From Lachnospiraceae bacterium UBA4381 (GTDB lineage: Bacteria; Bacillota; Clostridia; Lachnospirales; Lachnospiraceae): 22,040 bases of DNA. The notes beneath the pieces are model-generated. The model was not told the DNA's origin, did no database searches, and worked only from the letters and a program-made list of their open reading frames with translations. A program made the translations under genes and the position numbers. How positions within the stretch are numbered: the stretch's first letter is position 1; each line of letters opens with the position of its first letter. This document shows positions 1 through 8,566 of this stretch, in pieces. Where the stretch lies: NCBI GenBank assembly GCA_002391105.1, contig DGRT01000104.1, forward strand, positions 1 to 22,040, in the 5' to 3' direction.

Positions 1-2780
1 AGCCAGAAATCATCATCTCCGGTAAACTCAAAGATCATATCATGCCCCCAGGCATCACACCCGTTAGGAGTCTGGGTAAACGCCGTCTCAAGCTCCATTC
101 CAAAGAAATAATTGGCATACTCATTATTGGTTCCGCCATTTGTATTGTTTTTATCAAACTGAATAGCGTAAAGAGGCTTCCCTCTTCTAGGATCATCCAG
201 TGCTAAATTATTACCTGCTTCATCCGTAAGATTTGACGGATTTTTTTTCGACTTCTTATCTCCAGATATGCTATTATATGGCATAAACTGACCATGCGTA
301 TGAAACTTACCTGTACCACAGCCATTACCATCAAAGGAAGCCACCTGATCATATACAGTAAAATTGCCGTCATCATTAAGATGAGCAAAATTATTAGTAC
401 AGTTATACTCAAAGTAGCCACTTTCATTATAAGTTTTCGAAAGGAACAGATGATTTACTTCTTTTGCAGAGCCGAATAACTCACTTAAAGATTTTTTGGT
501 TTTGGTAGCAACAGGATAACCCTCTCCATCCGCTATATATTTAGATACCAGATTAGAATTAACATTCCCATTTGTATAAGCATCATTGCCTATAACGTCG
601 GTCTGACTTCTGTCTCTATCTCTATTATTTCCATATACCTCACCTTTAAAATCCACCATTTTCATGGTAATACCGTGTTCATTATTATCAACAGTCTCCA
701 CTTCTGTAAGTTGGTCCGCATCATCCAGCAGCTTTGCAAAGTAGAACTCTCCAGCCTCCGACATAGGAACACTGACCATAGTATCATCCACAATTTTAAG
801 AGAAGCATAGGTATAATACGTATCATCCCACGCAGTTATAGTAGAACTGTAATTGCCATTTAACCTTCCGGGCAGATTAACTCCAATCTTATCATTAGAA
901 ACTATCTGGTTGTTGGTAATCTGAGGAGCAAGGAATCTATGCGTATATTCATTTTGGAATTCATAATAATTATTATCATATACAGTAAAATCCCAAAGGG
1001 TACTGTTAACCATAGCACCCAGCCACGAAATCCTGTCTCCAACCTCGTAAGCCGGTACAAGTAATCCACCTTTTGATACAACGAAGAACCTGTATTTCTT
1101 ATTTGCAGGATCACTTTCATCCCAGAGTCTTACATAAATTACAACCTTATCTCCATCCTGAAGATCAGATACACTTATCTTATCCGCTGAAAATACGGTA
1201 AAATCATCATCTCCAATATTGGATGGTTTAATAAGAGAAAACCATTCCTTTTCATCATCTGATGTATTTGTAGAGAATCCGTTTTTAACATTTCCGTCAT
1301 CAAGTATAAGAAAATGATCTGACTGATCTCCTATCTTTATCTTACCATTCTGAGATAATACTGTTAGCTTACAGGATTCATCAGGAATAAAAAGCATCTC
1401 CGGATTACCATCTGTTATACTAAGATACTTCTTAAGACCGTCTTTTTCTGAATATACATAATACAGATCTGTTCCCGGAATAGCTTCAAAGGTCCACAGG
1501 GACAGCTCTGTATTTTTAGTGGACGTAATAAAAAGATTCTCATTAGTCAGAGGATTCTTTCTTATAATAAGATCCAAAGCCTTCACTCTGCCACTTAGAG
1601 TTTCATGGTTTTCAGAAATAAGAGCAGCAGGATTGTTGCCATTATCCGCCACATTCGACTGATGAATCGCCAGAGCATAGGTCTTTCCATCCAGATTTAT
1701 AGGAGAAGCAGGCGCAGCAACAACCTCATATACTGAAAAGGAAGTTGCATTAAATGATACTTTTCCCAAAGAAACCTGAATATCACTGACTTTTTCGCGT
1801 ATGCCATCATCTCTGATATGCCATACACTAATCTCGCCGTCTTCAATACGAGGATCCGTTATCTCTACAGCTATCGGACTATCCTCACCCGGCTGATACT
1901 CACCATCTGCTGATAATATTGAAATGTCAAAAGCAGCAAGTAACGTGCCACCAGCCTCACTATCAGAATATTCTGCATCTGTTACTATCCCCGGTTCTAC
2001 ATCAGTTGATGTACCTAGTTCTGCATCGGTTAATGTACCAAAGTCTGCATCAGTCGTTGTACCAATTTCTGCATCGGATGTTGCACCTATCTCAGACGAT
2101 ATATATTCTTCATCATCTGTAACATCCACCGCAGAAACCGAAGCATCCTTCGGCATCATACCATCCAGAGTAATATATGTCGCATCTCCCGGTGTTGCTT
2201 CAAGTGTAAGATGGCGTAAACCTGTATCCTTTACTACAGCAATACCACTCACATCCTCAGCCAGTTCATAAGGCTCTGATTCCTGAGCTATATCTTCCAC
2301 TATCACTTCGCCTACAGCATCATCTTCAACTGTATATAGGCTCACGCTTTCAGAATCCTCAAGCCTGTAAGCATCGTCAGGCTCTGCAGTTACATAAATG
2401 CTTTCCTGAGCAGCCGTCCCCTGTTCTCCAAAGGTATAGCTTCCCAGAACCTCCAGTCCTTCCTCTGCAGTAACCTGAGTCTCATTAACAACCACCTGAG
2501 ATGAATCTGACGAGCTGTAAAGAGAAAGTGTCGCTCCCTCAACATCTTCCGTCTTCAAAGCATACAAAGAACTATCCGCAGAATCATCCTTGGAGCTTTC
2601 TGCAGATACATCCTCCGAACTCTGCGCTGAAACAACAGGTACGGCATCCGTTACAGATGCAGTATCTTCTATTCCTTTCTCTGTATAAAAAGGCTCTTCG
2701 CCAAAAACATTTACTGTCGAAAAAGAAGAAAACAGTATGGAAAATGCGGCAAAGCCACTTATCAGTCTTTTTCTAAGCAT
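1..2780 (-). CDS. Large secreted surface protein with fibro-slime-like domain (C-terminus outside window)
   Basis: The frame is open without a stop for 926 codons from the ATG at 2780 to the left edge, so this is a partial gene. The N-terminus (MLRKRLISGF followed by a hydrophobic stretch ending near VFGEE) reads as a signal peptide. Residues 30-300 are acidic and Ser/Thr-rich and contain five 8-residue repeats (about 231-270). A beta-rich region follows, and the last ~130 visible residues resemble the fibro-slime/PA14-like module of clostridial surface proteins, ending in FEFTGDDDFW. Such proteins are usually extracellular and often carry a C-terminal Cna-B/SpaA region and sorting signal; that part is not visible. 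The start is uncertain: AAAAGGAG (about 2805-2812) lies 24 nt from this ATG but only 12 nt from an in-frame TTG at 2792, which would add four residues. Substrate or adhesion role is unknown. Confidence 0.85.
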   Translation of the reverse strand, partial: MLRKRLISGFAAFSILFSSFSTVNVFGEEPFYTEKGIEDTASVTDAVPVVSAQSSEDVSAESSKDDSADSSLYALKTEDVEGATLSLYSSSDSSQVVVNETQVTAEEGLEVLGSYTFGEQGTAAQESIYVTAEPDDAYRLEDSESVSLYTVEDDAVGEVIVEDIAQESEPYELAEDVSGIAVVKDTGLRHLTLEATPGDATYITLDGMMPKDASVSAVDVTDDEEYISSEIGATSDAEIGTTTDADFGTLTDAELGTSTDVEPGIVTDAEYSDSEAGGTLLAAFDISILSADGEYQPGEDSPIAVEITDPRIEDGEISVWHIRDDGIREKVSDIQVSLGKVSFNATSFSVYEVVAAPASPINLDGKTYALAIHQSNVADNGNNPAALISENHETLSGRVKALDLIIRKNPLTNENLFITSTKNTELSLWTFEAIPGTDLYYVYSEKDGLKKYLSITDGNPEMLFIPDESCKLTVLSQNGKIKIGDQSDHFLILDDGNVKNGFSTNTSDDEKEWFSLIKPSNIGDDDFTVFSADKISVSDLQDGDKVVIYVRLWDESDPANKKYRFFVVSKGGLLVPAYEVGDRISWLGAMVNSTLWDFTVYDNNYYEFQNEYTHRFLAPQITNNQIVSNDKIGVNLPGRLNGNYSSTITAWDDTYYTYASLKIVDDTMVSVPMSEAGEFYFAKLLDDADQLTEVETVDNNEHGITMKMVDFKGEVYGNNRDRDRSQTDVIGNDAYTNGNVNSNLVSKYIADGEGYPVATKTKKSLSELFGSAKEVNHLFLSKTYNESGYFEYNCTNNFAHLNDDGNFTVYDQVASFDGNGCGTGKFHTHGQFMPYNSISGDKKSKKNPSNLTDEAGNNLALDDPRRGKPLYAIQFDKNNTNGGTNNEYANYFFGMELETAFTQTPNGCDAWGHDMIFEFTGDDDFW
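1971..2090 (-). repeat. Five tandem 24-bp repeats inside the surface-protein gene
   Basis: Five successive 24-bp units start at 1971, 1995, 2019, 2043 and 2067, sharing a core of ttctgcatc(a/g)gttgt on the plus strand. They encode an 8-residue unit of the type T-D-A-E-x-G-T-x in the minus-strand protein. A sixth, decayed unit may follow at 2091. Units differ from each other at several positions, so the array is not a very recent duplication. It probably forms a flexible acidic spacer. Confidence 0.85.
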
Positions 2781-3052
2781 ATTATTCTTCAATTACTTAC
2801 TATACTCCTTTTCTTCTATGCAGAGCTCAACCAGCTTTTTTTATAAATTCCAAATAAGTATTCTATATTTTTCAAAATAGCACATACATTAATTAATATT
2901 ACAATAAACAAATTTTTTACATAAATCGACCAAACAACCCATAAAATTTCAATATAAGACACCTAATATACATAAATCGTGTCTGTTCAGGTCATATATA
3001 TAATACTATCATATTGCCGTGAAAGCTTACTTTCAAAGACGAGTATGATATA

Positions 3053-3490
3053 TCATAGCCTGAATGAATAAGTCAGAAGCTCTGAAAGCTTTAACACCTT
3101 ATAATCTGTTACACTTCTGGCAACTATCACAGCCATATCTCCCGACTCCGGAAGAAATTCGGATAGAACCTGACGACAGGCGCCACAAGGATAGGCATAT
3201 TCCTCCTCTTTACCTATCACGGTAGAATCCAGTGTTTCCAGAGTTCCTCCCACTATCGCTATAGCATCTATATGCCTCTGTCCTTCACTGACAGCCTTGA
3301 AAACAGCAGTACGTTCTGCACAGTTAGAAAGTCCGTAAGAGGCATTCTCCACGTTACAGCCCGTGTATATCTTTCCGGACGGCACTATAAGAGCAGCGCC
3401 AACCATATATTTTGAATAAGGGGCATATGCCATAGTTCTGGCTTTAAAGGCTTCTTCAATCAACACATTAATAATCCTATTATCCAACAT
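3053..3490 (-). CDS. cdd: Cytidine deaminase
   Basis: A 145-residue protein of the small tetrameric cytidine deaminase family, which converts (deoxy)cytidine to (deoxy)uridine in cytosolic pyrimidine salvage. The zinc and catalytic signatures are complete: NCAERTA with Cys57 and the proton-shuttling Glu59, and PCGACRQ with Cys102 and Cys105. The substrate-binding CNVENASYG motif precedes them at about 45-53. Length is normal for the family. The ribosome binding site is weak (an AGAAAGAT-like stretch), but no better start is seen. It appears monocistronic, with its own promoter at 3636-3664 and a leader of about 140 nt. No convincing terminator follows; only a 6-bp hairpin lies at about 3020-3036. 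Fission into or from neighbouring genes is not seen. Confidence 0.95.
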   Translation of the reverse strand: MLDNRIINVLIEEAFKARTMAYAPYSKYMVGAALIVPSGKIYTGCNVENASYGLSNCAERTAVFKAVSEGQRHIDAIAIVGGTLETLDSTVIGKEEEYAYPCGACRQVLSEFLPESGDMAVIVARSVTDYKVLKLSELLTYSFRL

Positions 3491-3575
3491 ACATTTATCT
3501 TTCTATATTTTCTATTCTATTTTGTAATGTTACTAAAAATGCAATTACTATTATTATGTCTTAAAAATATACGCA

Positions 3576-3594
3576 GTTATATGTCTTATATAAC
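3576..3594. repeat. Small inverted repeat in cdd leader
   Basis: Two 7-bp arms, GTTATAT and ATATAAC, are separated by 5 nt within the AU-rich untranslated leader of cdd. It could be an operator or an RNA hairpin, but in such AT-rich DNA it may be chance. Confidence 0.3.
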
Positions 3595-3635
3595 CATAAT
3601 AACATAAAAACAATATAAATAACAGAAAAATAGAA

Positions 3636-3664
3636 ATTCTAATACAAAACTGCCCTCTTTTCAA
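3636..3664 (-). promoter_or_regulatory. Promoter of cdd
   Basis: On the minus strand TTGAAA (3664-3659) and TAGAAT (3641-3636) are 17 nt apart, each one mismatch from the sigma-A consensus. Transcription would start near 3629. A weaker alternative (TTGTTT, 17 nt, TATAAG) lies further downstream in the leader. Confidence 0.65.
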
Positions 3665-3719
3665 CAGATTAATAACTCAAATCCACTAGTTATAATAACA
3701 TAAATCTGACGGATAAAAC

Positions 3720-3756
3720 AAAAAATCCGCCAGAGCATCAGACTCTGACGGATCTT
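3720..3756 (-). terminator. Terminator of groES-groEL
   Basis: Arms at 3726-3735 and 3743-3752 form a 10-bp stem with one G-U pair and a 7-nt loop. On the minus strand the stem is followed by TTTTTTG, the normal layout of an intrinsic terminator. It lies about 40 nt after the groEL stop codon. Confidence 0.85.
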
Positions 3757-3792
3757 AACTTTATCTTTTATACTATATCAAGTTAATATCTT

Positions 3793-5415
3793 TTAGTACA
3801 TTCCCATACCCGGATTAGCTGCAGGCATAGCAGGTGTATCTTCCTTAATGTCAGCAACAACAGACTCAGTTGTAAGAAGTGTGCTGGCGATTGATGTAGC
3901 ATTCTGAAGTGCTGTTCTTGTAACCTTAACAGGATCAATGATACCGGCATCGATCATAGGTACAAACTCTTCCTTATAAGCATCAAATCCGATAGCATCC
4001 TTAGCTTCCATAACCTTATTAACGATTACAGCGCCCTCAAGACCTGCATTCTCAACAATATGGAAAAGTGGAGCCTCAAGTGCCTTACATATGATCATAG
4101 CACCTGTCTTCTCATCGCCCTCAAGTGTACTTGCAAGCTTCTCAACCTTCTTGATTGCGTGAACATAAGCTGAACCACCACCTGCGATGATACCTTCCTC
4201 AACAGCAGCTCTGGTTGAGTTAAGAGCATCCTCCATACGAAGCTTAGCTTCCTTCATCTCAGTCTCTGTAGCAGCACCAACTCTGATTACTGCAACACCA
4301 CCAGCAAGCTTTGCAAGTCTTTCCTGAAGCTTCTCTCTGTCGAAATCAGATGTAGTATCCTTGATCTGTGTCTTAATAAGAGCAACTCTGTCCTTAATCT
4401 CAGACTTCTTGCCAAGACCATCAACGATTGTTGTATTCTCCTTAGTAACCTTAACACTCTTAGCTCTACCAAGCTGATCAACTGTTGCATCCTTAAGCTC
4501 ATAACCAAGCTCTGAAGAAATAACAGTACCGCCTGTAAGAATAGCTATATCCTGAAGCATATCCTTACGTCTGTCGCCATATCCAGGAGCCTTAACAGCT
4601 ACTACGTTAAATGTACCACGAAGCTTGTTAACTATAAGTGTTGTAAGAGCCTCGCCTTCAACATCCTCAGCGATTATAAGAAGTGAAGAACCTGTCTTTA
4701 CCATCTCCTCAAGAAGTGGAAGTATATCCTGAATATTAGAGATCTTCTTATCTGTAATAAGGATATATGGGTTATCAAGCTCTGCTACCATCTTCTCCAT
4801 ATCAGTTGACATGTAAGCTGATACATAACCTCTGTCGAATTCCATACCTTCAACGAGATCAAGCTCTGTTACCATAGTCTTAGACTCTTCGATGGTTATA
4901 ACTCCATCCTTGGAAACCTTGTCCATAGCATCTGCTACAAGCTCTCCAACCTCATCATCACCGGCAGAAATAGCAGCAACCTTTGCTATCTGATCCTTAC
5001 CTGTAACCTTCTTGGACATCTTATTTATAGCATTAACTGCTTCATCAGCAGCCTTCTTCATACCCTTACGAAGAACTATAGGATTAGCTCCTGCTGCAAG
5101 GTTCTTCATACCCTCATTGATCATAGCCTGTGCAAGAACAGTAGCTGTTGTAGTACCATCACCTGCTACATCATTTGTCTTTGTAGCAACTTCCTTAACT
5201 ACAGCCGCACCCATATTCTCAAATGCATCCTCAAGCTCGATCTCCTTTGCTATAGTAACACCATCGTTTGTAATAAGTGGTGAACCATAAGACTTTGCAA
5301 GAACTACGTTACGTCCCTTAGGACCAAGTGTAACTCTGACTGTGTCAGCTAACTTATTAACTCCTGCTTCAAGTGCTTTTCTAGCCTCAGCACCGTACTT
5401 AATTTCCTTTGCCAT
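3793..5415 (-). CDS. groEL: Chaperonin GroEL (60 kDa)
   Basis: A full-length 540-residue chaperonin. It forms the double-ring folding chamber in the cytosol and works with GroES, using ATP hydrolysis to fold client proteins. The equatorial ATP-binding motifs are intact: LGPKGRNVVL at about 30-39, Asp51 in ITNDGVTIAKEIE, and GDGTTTATVLA with Asp86. The late GGGSAYVHA segment is also present. The C-terminus ends in GMGMY, a short version of the usual Gly-Met tail. The start follows a GGAGG with good spacing. It is the second gene of the groES-groEL operon with only 24 nt between the genes, under the CIRCE operator at 5793-5819 and closed by the terminator at 3720-3756. Confidence 0.99.
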   Translation of the reverse strand: MAKEIKYGAEARKALEAGVNKLADTVRVTLGPKGRNVVLAKSYGSPLITNDGVTIAKEIELEDAFENMGAAVVKEVATKTNDVAGDGTTTATVLAQAMINEGMKNLAAGANPIVLRKGMKKAADEAVNAINKMSKKVTGKDQIAKVAAISAGDDEVGELVADAMDKVSKDGVITIEESKTMVTELDLVEGMEFDRGYVSAYMSTDMEKMVAELDNPYILITDKKISNIQDILPLLEEMVKTGSSLLIIAEDVEGEALTTLIVNKLRGTFNVVAVKAPGYGDRRKDMLQDIAILTGGTVISSELGYELKDATVDQLGRAKSVKVTKENTTIVDGLGKKSEIKDRVALIKTQIKDTTSDFDREKLQERLAKLAGGVAVIRVGAATETEMKEAKLRMEDALNSTRAAVEEGIIAGGGSAYVHAIKKVEKLASTLEGDEKTGAMIICKALEAPLFHIVENAGLEGAVIVNKVMEAKDAIGFDAYKEEFVPMIDAGIIDPVKVTRTALQNATSIASTLLTTESVVADIKEDTPAMPAANPGMGMY

Positions 5416-5439
5416 TTTAATTATTCCTCCAATTTATGA

Positions 5440-5727
5440 TTATTCAACTACTGCAAGAATGCTGTCCTGACCAACAATAGTAAACTCATCTTCTCCGAAC
5501 TTTACTGTAGAGCCGGCATACTGCTGATAGATAACCTTCTGTCCTACCTTAACATTCATAGGGATAAGCTTACCATTATCATCTGTTTTTCCTGGGCCAA
5601 CAGCTACAACCTCTGAGTACTGTGGCTTCTCCTGAGCATTACCTGTAAGAATGATTCCTGATGCTGTAGTCTCTTCCTTCTCTGCAGCCTTCAGAACAAC
5701 TCTGTCGCCTAATGGTTTGATATTCAT
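5440..5727 (-). CDS. groES: Co-chaperonin GroES (10 kDa)
   Basis: A 95-residue heptameric lid protein for GroEL. The protein begins MNIKPLGDRVV, the normal start of the family, and the mobile-loop segment (about residues 17-32, with ASGIILTG) is present. The reading frame stays open further upstream to 5799, but that extension would run into the CIRCE operator. The chosen ATG at 5727 has an AGGAGG 9 nt away, so the extension is rejected. First gene of the groES-groEL operon. Confidence 0.98.
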   Translation of the reverse strand: MNIKPLGDRVVLKAAEKEETTASGIILTGNAQEKPQYSEVVAVGPGKTDDNGKLIPMNVKVGQKVIYQQYAGSTVKFGEDEFTIVGQDSILAVVE

Positions 5728-5792
5728 CTTTGCATTCCTCCTTTTATGATATATATGATCAAACCGATGATCTATATTAAACAGATTTTCTT

Positions 5793-5819
5793 TTAGCACT
5801 CACAAGACTTGAGTGCTAA
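5793..5819. promoter_or_regulatory. CIRCE operator of groES-groEL
   Basis: TTAGCACTC, nine bases, then GAGTGCTAA: an exact match to the CIRCE consensus, the binding site of the heat-shock repressor HrcA. It lies just downstream of the predicted transcription start and about 65 nt upstream of the groES start codon, the usual arrangement. hrcA itself is not in the window. Confidence 0.97.
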
Positions 5820-5829
5820 CACAAATCAT

Positions 5830-5857
5830 ATTGTACTACATAATAATAAAAAATCAA
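5830..5857 (-). promoter_or_regulatory. Promoter of groES-groEL
   Basis: TTGATT (5857-5852) and TACAAT (5835-5830) with a 16-nt spacer on the minus strand, immediately upstream of the CIRCE operator. This is the expected position for a sigma-A heat-shock promoter repressed by HrcA. Confidence 0.7.
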
Positions 5858-5918
5858 CCCCAAATTTAATCTTTTTTTGCATATTCGCATATTTTAGTTT
5901 TGGGAGCATAATCATAGG

Positions 5919-6827
5919 TTATAAACCTATCCTATGTCTCTGCCCATACATAAACAGGTATTGCTGTGCATATCCGGCTACATCTCCAAATCTTGACATG
6001 GCATAGGCTTCTATCTCTGACTTGGAGGTTTCCTTACCGAAATACATATATTCACATATTCGTTTCATCCATACATCAACAGGAAAAACATCAGTCCTGC
6101 CAAGTCCAAACAAAAGAACACAGTTTGCAACCTTCTCGCCTACCCCATAGATGGACATGAGTTTTTTTCTGGCTGAATCAGTATCCATTTTTCTTAGCTC
6201 TTCTTCAGAAATCTCTCCGGTATATACTTTTCTGGCGGCATCCATTATGTAAGGTGCTCTGAAGCCACATTTGGAAGCTCTTATCTCCTCTTCCGAAGCA
6301 TTTACAAGCTGCTCCGGCGATGGAAAAAATGCATCAAAAACAGAGCTTATACTGCTGAGCATAGTTACATCTATCCTGTCTCCCAGACCGCTGGACAGAT
6401 TCTTTACTACCTGCTTTATCTGAGGTATCTGCTTATTCTGTGAAACAATAAAGGATATAAGGGTTTCAAAAAAATCCTGCCTGAGTATGCGGATACCATT
6501 ATGCTCATTTATTATTTCTTCAAGTCTGGGGTCAGCCTTTATGATACTATTTTTTATATCGGCATAATCCGTATCCAGGTCAAAATAGCTTTTCCATACA
6601 GCTTCATATTCCCATTCTTCAGTATTTTCGAATACAAGCCTTACTCCATCCGGATTATTTTCCTGACTGATATGCAGTATCTTATCCCGTGATACTAACT
6701 CATATTCACAAAAATCTGCCGAGTCTCCGGCATCTACTCTCTGAAAATGAAAGCACTGACCACATTCAAGAACATCAGTAAGATCAAAATCCTTTACATT
6801 TTCCAGTACAAAACTTTTTCCAATCAT
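5919..6827 (-). CDS. OGG1-family 8-oxoguanine DNA glycosylase/AP lyase
   Basis: A 302-residue protein of the HhH-GPD superfamily, OGG1 branch, which removes oxidised guanine opposite cytosine and can nick the abasic site. The N-terminal domain has the characteristic ECGQCFHF segment (about 21-28). The helix-hairpin-helix is at about 227-245 (YGVGEKVANC), where Lys232 matches the catalytic lysine of human OGG1. Asp251 in FPVDVW matches its catalytic aspartate. Length is near that of bacterial OGG1-like proteins. The start has a GAGATGG-like ribosome binding site. It lies downstream of glnS but behind a strong hairpin terminator, with too little space for a clear promoter of its own, so it may be expressed at low level by read-through. 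A short palindrome (about 5911-5931) overlaps its stop codon. Confidence 0.9.
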   Translation of the reverse strand: MIGKSFVLENVKDFDLTDVLECGQCFHFQRVDAGDSADFCEYELVSRDKILHISQENNPDGVRLVFENTEEWEYEAVWKSYFDLDTDYADIKNSIIKADPRLEEIINEHNGIRILRQDFFETLISFIVSQNKQIPQIKQVVKNLSSGLGDRIDVTMLSSISSVFDAFFPSPEQLVNASEEEIRASKCGFRAPYIMDAARKVYTGEISEEELRKMDTDSARKKLMSIYGVGEKVANCVLLFGLGRTDVFPVDVWMKRICEYMYFGKETSKSEIEAYAMSRFGDVAGYAQQYLFMYGQRHRIGL

Positions 6828-6851
6828 AACTTATTCCATCTCTCTCTACAT

Positions 6852-6896
6852 CAAAATATAGTATAACAGCGCATCTAAAGCACCGTTATACTATAT
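6852..6896 (-). terminator. Terminator of glnS
   Basis: A long inverted repeat: perfect 12-bp arms at 6856-6867 and 6885-6896, continued inward by pairs that include G-U wobbles, giving about 17 bp. On the minus strand it is followed by TTTTG. It begins just after the glnS stop. The outer stem is AT-rich and nearly symmetric, so the hairpin could also act on the other strand. Confidence 0.75.
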
Positions 6897-6902
6897 CTCA
6901 AT

Positions 6903-8564
6903 TTACTGCGCAGGTTTATATGAACTCTTCAGTCCGACAACTCTGTTAAATACCATATGTTCATCTGTAGAATCATGGGTATCAACTACGAAGTAACCAT
7001 TACGGATATACTGAACATGATCTCCCGGTTTTAAGTCCTTGGAAGCAGACTCCAGCTTAGCCTGAAGAACCTCCAGTGAATTAGGATTGAAGTTAAGGGT
7101 ACCATCTGGATTGAGTTTGCCCTTTTCTTCATCAATCAGATTCTCATAAAGTCTCACTTCTGCATCTATACAGTCAGCAGCATTAACCCAGTGAATCGTT
7201 CCCTTTACCTTACGACCCTCAAAGCCGCTACCTGAACGGGTTTCGGGATCATATGTAGCATGAACCACAGTCACATTGCCTTCATCATCTTTTTCAAAAC
7301 CGGTACATCTTACAAAGTAAGCACCCTTTAATCTGACCTCATTTCCAGGGAACAGTCTGAAATACTTTTTCGGAGGTTCTTCCATGAAGTCATCCTGTTC
7401 AATATAAAGCTCTCTGGAGAAACTTACCTTACGGCTGCCGGCATCCTCCACATCAGTATTGTTCTCTATCTCAAAATACTCTGTCTCACCCTCCGCGTAG
7501 TTATCAATAACCAGCTTCAACGGACGAAGTACACCCATATAACGGGGAGCCTTCGGCTTCAGATCCTCTCTGATACAGTATTCTAGCATAGCATAATCAC
7601 AGGAGCTCTGCGACTTGGAAACGCCCGCCATTTCCATAAAGGTCTTGATAGACTCAGGAGTAAAGCCACGTCGTCTGAGTGCCGCAAGTGAAACAAGTCT
7701 AGGATCATCCCAGCCATCTACCACGCCATCCTCTACCAGCTTCTTGATATAACGCTTACCTGTTACAACATTTGTCAGATAAAGCTTGGAAAACTCGATC
7801 TGCTTTGGCGGATGCTCATATTCAAGCTCTTCCACAACCCAGTTATAAAGAGGTCTGTGATCCTCGAATTCCAAAGTACATATACTATGAGTTACACCTT
7901 CGATAGCATCTTCTATAGGATGCGCAAAGTCATACATAGGATAGATCAGCCATTTATCACCTGTATTGTGATGTGTCATTCTTGCTATACGATATATTAC
8001 AGGGTCTCTCATATTAATATTAGGAGATGACATATCTATCTTCGCACGAAGCACCTTACTTCCGTCCGGATAAACTCCATCCTTCATCTCTTCAAAAAGC
8101 TTAAGGTTTTCGTCTATGGTTCTATCTCTGTATGGGCTGTTCTTTCCTGGTTCAGTTAAGGTTCCACGATACTCTCTTATCTCTTCAGCAGAAAGATCAT
8201 CCACATATGCTTTTCCCTTTTTTATAAGCTTTACAGCAGCCTCATACATCTGGTCGAAGTAATTTGAAGCATACAGTACCTCTCCCCTGAAATCTGCCCC
8301 AAGCCACTCAACATCCTTAATGATGGAATCAACAAATTCTTCCTTTTCCTTGGTAGGATTAGTATCATCAAATCTCAGATTGAACTGACCGCCATACTCC
8401 TTTGCTAGTCCATAATTAAGAAGTATGGACTTGGCATGACCAATATGAAGATATCCATTGGGCTCCGGAGGAAATCTGGTAACTATCTTGGTATATTTTC
8501 CTTCTGCCAGATCTTCATCTATTATATTCTCTATAAAATTTCTGGAAATGTTATCGTCAGCCAT
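6903..8564 (-). CDS. glnS: Glutaminyl-tRNA synthetase
   Basis: A 553-residue class I aminoacyl-tRNA synthetase that charges tRNA-Gln directly with glutamine. The Rossmann fold has the HIGH motif at residues 40-43 within PPEPNGYLHIGHAKS, followed by LRFDDTNPTKE. The C-terminal anticodon-binding beta barrels are present and end near VGLKSSYKPAQ. The second class I motif is unusual: where E. coli GlnRS has MSK at 268-270, this protein has Thr-Gly-Lys, keeping only the lysine. Many Gram-positives make Gln-tRNA through GatCAB instead, so direct GlnRS is notable but common in Lachnospiraceae. The ATG lies 2 nt after the stop of the upstream membrane-protein gene, and its AGGAGG lies inside that gene, so translation is probably coupled. 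Terminated by the hairpin at 6852-6896. Confidence 0.97.
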   Translation of the reverse strand: MADDNISRNFIENIIDEDLAEGKYTKIVTRFPPEPNGYLHIGHAKSILLNYGLAKEYGGQFNLRFDDTNPTKEKEEFVDSIIKDVEWLGADFRGEVLYASNYFDQMYEAAVKLIKKGKAYVDDLSAEEIREYRGTLTEPGKNSPYRDRTIDENLKLFEEMKDGVYPDGSKVLRAKIDMSSPNINMRDPVIYRIARMTHHNTGDKWLIYPMYDFAHPIEDAIEGVTHSICTLEFEDHRPLYNWVVEELEYEHPPKQIEFSKLYLTNVVTGKRYIKKLVEDGVVDGWDDPRLVSLAALRRRGFTPESIKTFMEMAGVSKSQSSCDYAMLEYCIREDLKPKAPRYMGVLRPLKLVIDNYAEGETEYFEIENNTDVEDAGSRKVSFSRELYIEQDDFMEEPPKKYFRLFPGNEVRLKGAYFVRCTGFEKDDEGNVTVVHATYDPETRSGSGFEGRKVKGTIHWVNAADCIDAEVRLYENLIDEEKGKLNPDGTLNFNPNSLEVLQAKLESASKDLKPGDHVQYIRNGYFVVDTHDSTDEHMVFNRVVGLKSSYKPAQ

Positions 8565-8566
8565 TC

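Noticed and set aside
1919..2271. Two overlapping plus-strand reading frames rich in Ser/Val or His/Leu
   Set aside because: They are antisense to the repeat region of the surface-protein gene; the regular composition simply mirrors the 24-bp repeats, and no ribosome binding site supports them.
3016..3037. Hairpin after cdd as a terminator
   Set aside because: Only a 6-bp stem (TGAAAG/CTTTCA) with no U-tract.
5728..5799. 24-residue N-terminal extension of GroES
   Set aside because: It would start inside the CIRCE operator, lacks a ribosome binding site, and the family starts at MNIKPLGDR.
5911..5931. Palindrome at the end of the DNA glycosylase gene as a terminator
   Set aside because: The stem is short and AT-rich and no U-tract follows on either strand.
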